Below are positions 58,865-59,214 of a DNA stretch of 59,214 bases, piece by piece (the first letter of the stretch is position 1; the number at the start of each line of letters is the position of its first letter). The stretch spans positions 1 through 59,214 of the forward strand of contig NZ_KE386821.1 in NCBI RefSeq assembly GCF_000428945.1, given 5' to 3'. The stretch comes from Hamadaea tsunoensis DSM 44101. Its GTDB lineage: Bacteria; Actinomycetota; Actinomycetes; Mycobacteriales; Micromonosporaceae. The position numbers and the translations under genes are program-made. The notes beneath the pieces are model-generated. The model was not told the origin of the DNA and searched no databases. It saw only the letters and a program-made list of their open reading frames with translations.

Positions 58865-59214
58865 TCAGCTGACGGTGCGGGGTTGCGCGGACAGGATGGC
58901 CTGAGTCCAGCCGCTGTCGTCGACGGAACCCAGCCCGTCGAGGTCGGAGCCGTTGAGGTCGAAGGGGTTCCCGTCGACGTAACGCCACAGGGAGCCGTCG
59001 GACTCGTGTCCGAAGTAGACGCCGCCGCCGGGGGACATGAGGCTGTCGAACACCTGCCACGTCGACGTACGCAGAGCCGCGCTCGTCCACGCCCCGGCCC
59101 CGGTGACGTGGTAGGACAGCAGGCGTCCGTCGCTGACGGTGCCGAGGATCCAGTCGGGTCCGGTGGTGGTGAGGGTCTTGAGGGTGAAGCCGGAATCGAT
59201 CACCAGTCGGCCGG
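58865..59214 (-). CDS. Partial paralogue of DUF1906/beta-propeller protein (5' end off window)
   Basis: The C-terminal 116 or so residues of a second gene read WILGTVSDGRLLSYHV, QVFDSLMSPGGGVYFGHESD and SLWRYVDGNPFDLNG, closely matching the last blades of the neighbour protein. The frame is open to the right edge, so the start and N-terminal domain are outside the window. The stop is 31 nt upstream of the neighbour's ATG; the two are probably co-transcribed tandem duplicates. Confidence 0.88.
   Translation of the reverse strand, partial: GRLVIDSGFTLKTLTTTGPDWILGTVSDGRLLSYHVTGAGAWTSAALRTSTWQVFDSLMSPGGGVYFGHESDGSLWRYVDGNPFDLNGSDLDGLGSVDDSGWTQAILSAQPRTVS
59120..59214. repeat. 95-bp identical repeat, copy 2 (reaches window edge)
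   Basis: Second copy of the identical segment at 57686-57780, offset by 1434 bp, consistent with gene-length tandem duplication. Confidence 0.9.

Overview
The window is high-G+C actinobacterial DNA. GTG and occasional TTG starts, abundant 1-13 nt gene overlaps, a Ddn-like (F420-type) oxidoreductase, an encapsulin/DyP pair, PknB-type kinase architecture, many TANNNT-type promoters placed 6-7 nt before start codons and a very frequent GTACGC/GCGTAC motif all point to the Micromonosporaceae (Actinoplanes/Micromonospora-like). The family assignment is an inference from style, not from a database match. No rRNA, tRNA, CRISPR array, transposase or prophage gene was seen; this reads as ordinary chromosome with accessory metabolic islands.

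Layout. 0.3-3 kb (minus): a GntR regulator, a FAD oxidoreductase and a phosphonatase-like HAD hydrolase, forming a probable aminophosphonate catabolic unit. 3.0-4.9 kb (minus): DyP peroxidase plus encapsulin, with a cargo-loading peptide visible at the DyP C-terminus. 5-11 kb: alpha/beta hydrolase, YdeP-type molybdopterin oxidoreductase, a small protein, a quinone-reductase-like flavoprotein divergent from a MmyB-like regulator. 11-20.9 kb: mixed single genes (Ddn-like enzyme, HAD, secreted DUF1906 protein, GNAT, HxlR/DoxX divergent pair, PHP phosphoesterase, acyltransferase, VOC, methyltransferase, acyl-CoA ligase). 21-22.4 kb: secreted GH16 glucanase with a CBM13 lectin domain and two LacI-type palindromes upstream. 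22.9-26.4 kb: a two-gene ABC exporter with extreme asymmetry between its ATPase domains. 26.5-34 kb: P-loop kinase, tandem-PAP2 membrane protein, TetX-like monooxygenase divergent from a TetR with a four-site operator array, DUF1206 protein, DAG kinase, secreted RTX-like protein. 33.7-40.6 kb (mostly minus): a UvrC-like GIY-YIG protein overlapping a tandem-repeat protein, DUF3352 protein, then ArsR-SRPBCC-RibD_C-peptidase E.

42.1-53.1 kb (plus) is the most notable block: P-type ATPase, ornithine carbamoyltransferase, carbamate kinase, arginine deiminase, a 46-residue membrane protein, an NhaC-type antiporter, a YfcC/ArcD-type carrier, a PLDc_N-SHOCT membrane protein and a CPA1 antiporter. The first seven genes are packed with gaps of -8 to 29 nt. 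The enzymes form a complete arginine deiminase pathway (ATP by substrate-level phosphorylation, release of NH3), here wired to four cation/solute transporters. Nearly identical short palindromes (TCACCC...GGGTGAGG) precede both the ATPase gene and the PLDc_N gene, suggesting common control.

53-59.2 kb: GNAT, a TetR/DoxX divergent pair with two operators, a truncated phosphotransferase remnant, a receptor-like Ser/Thr kinase with two Fn3 domains, and two tandem paralogues of a Tat-exported DUF1906/beta-propeller protein, the second cut by the window edge.
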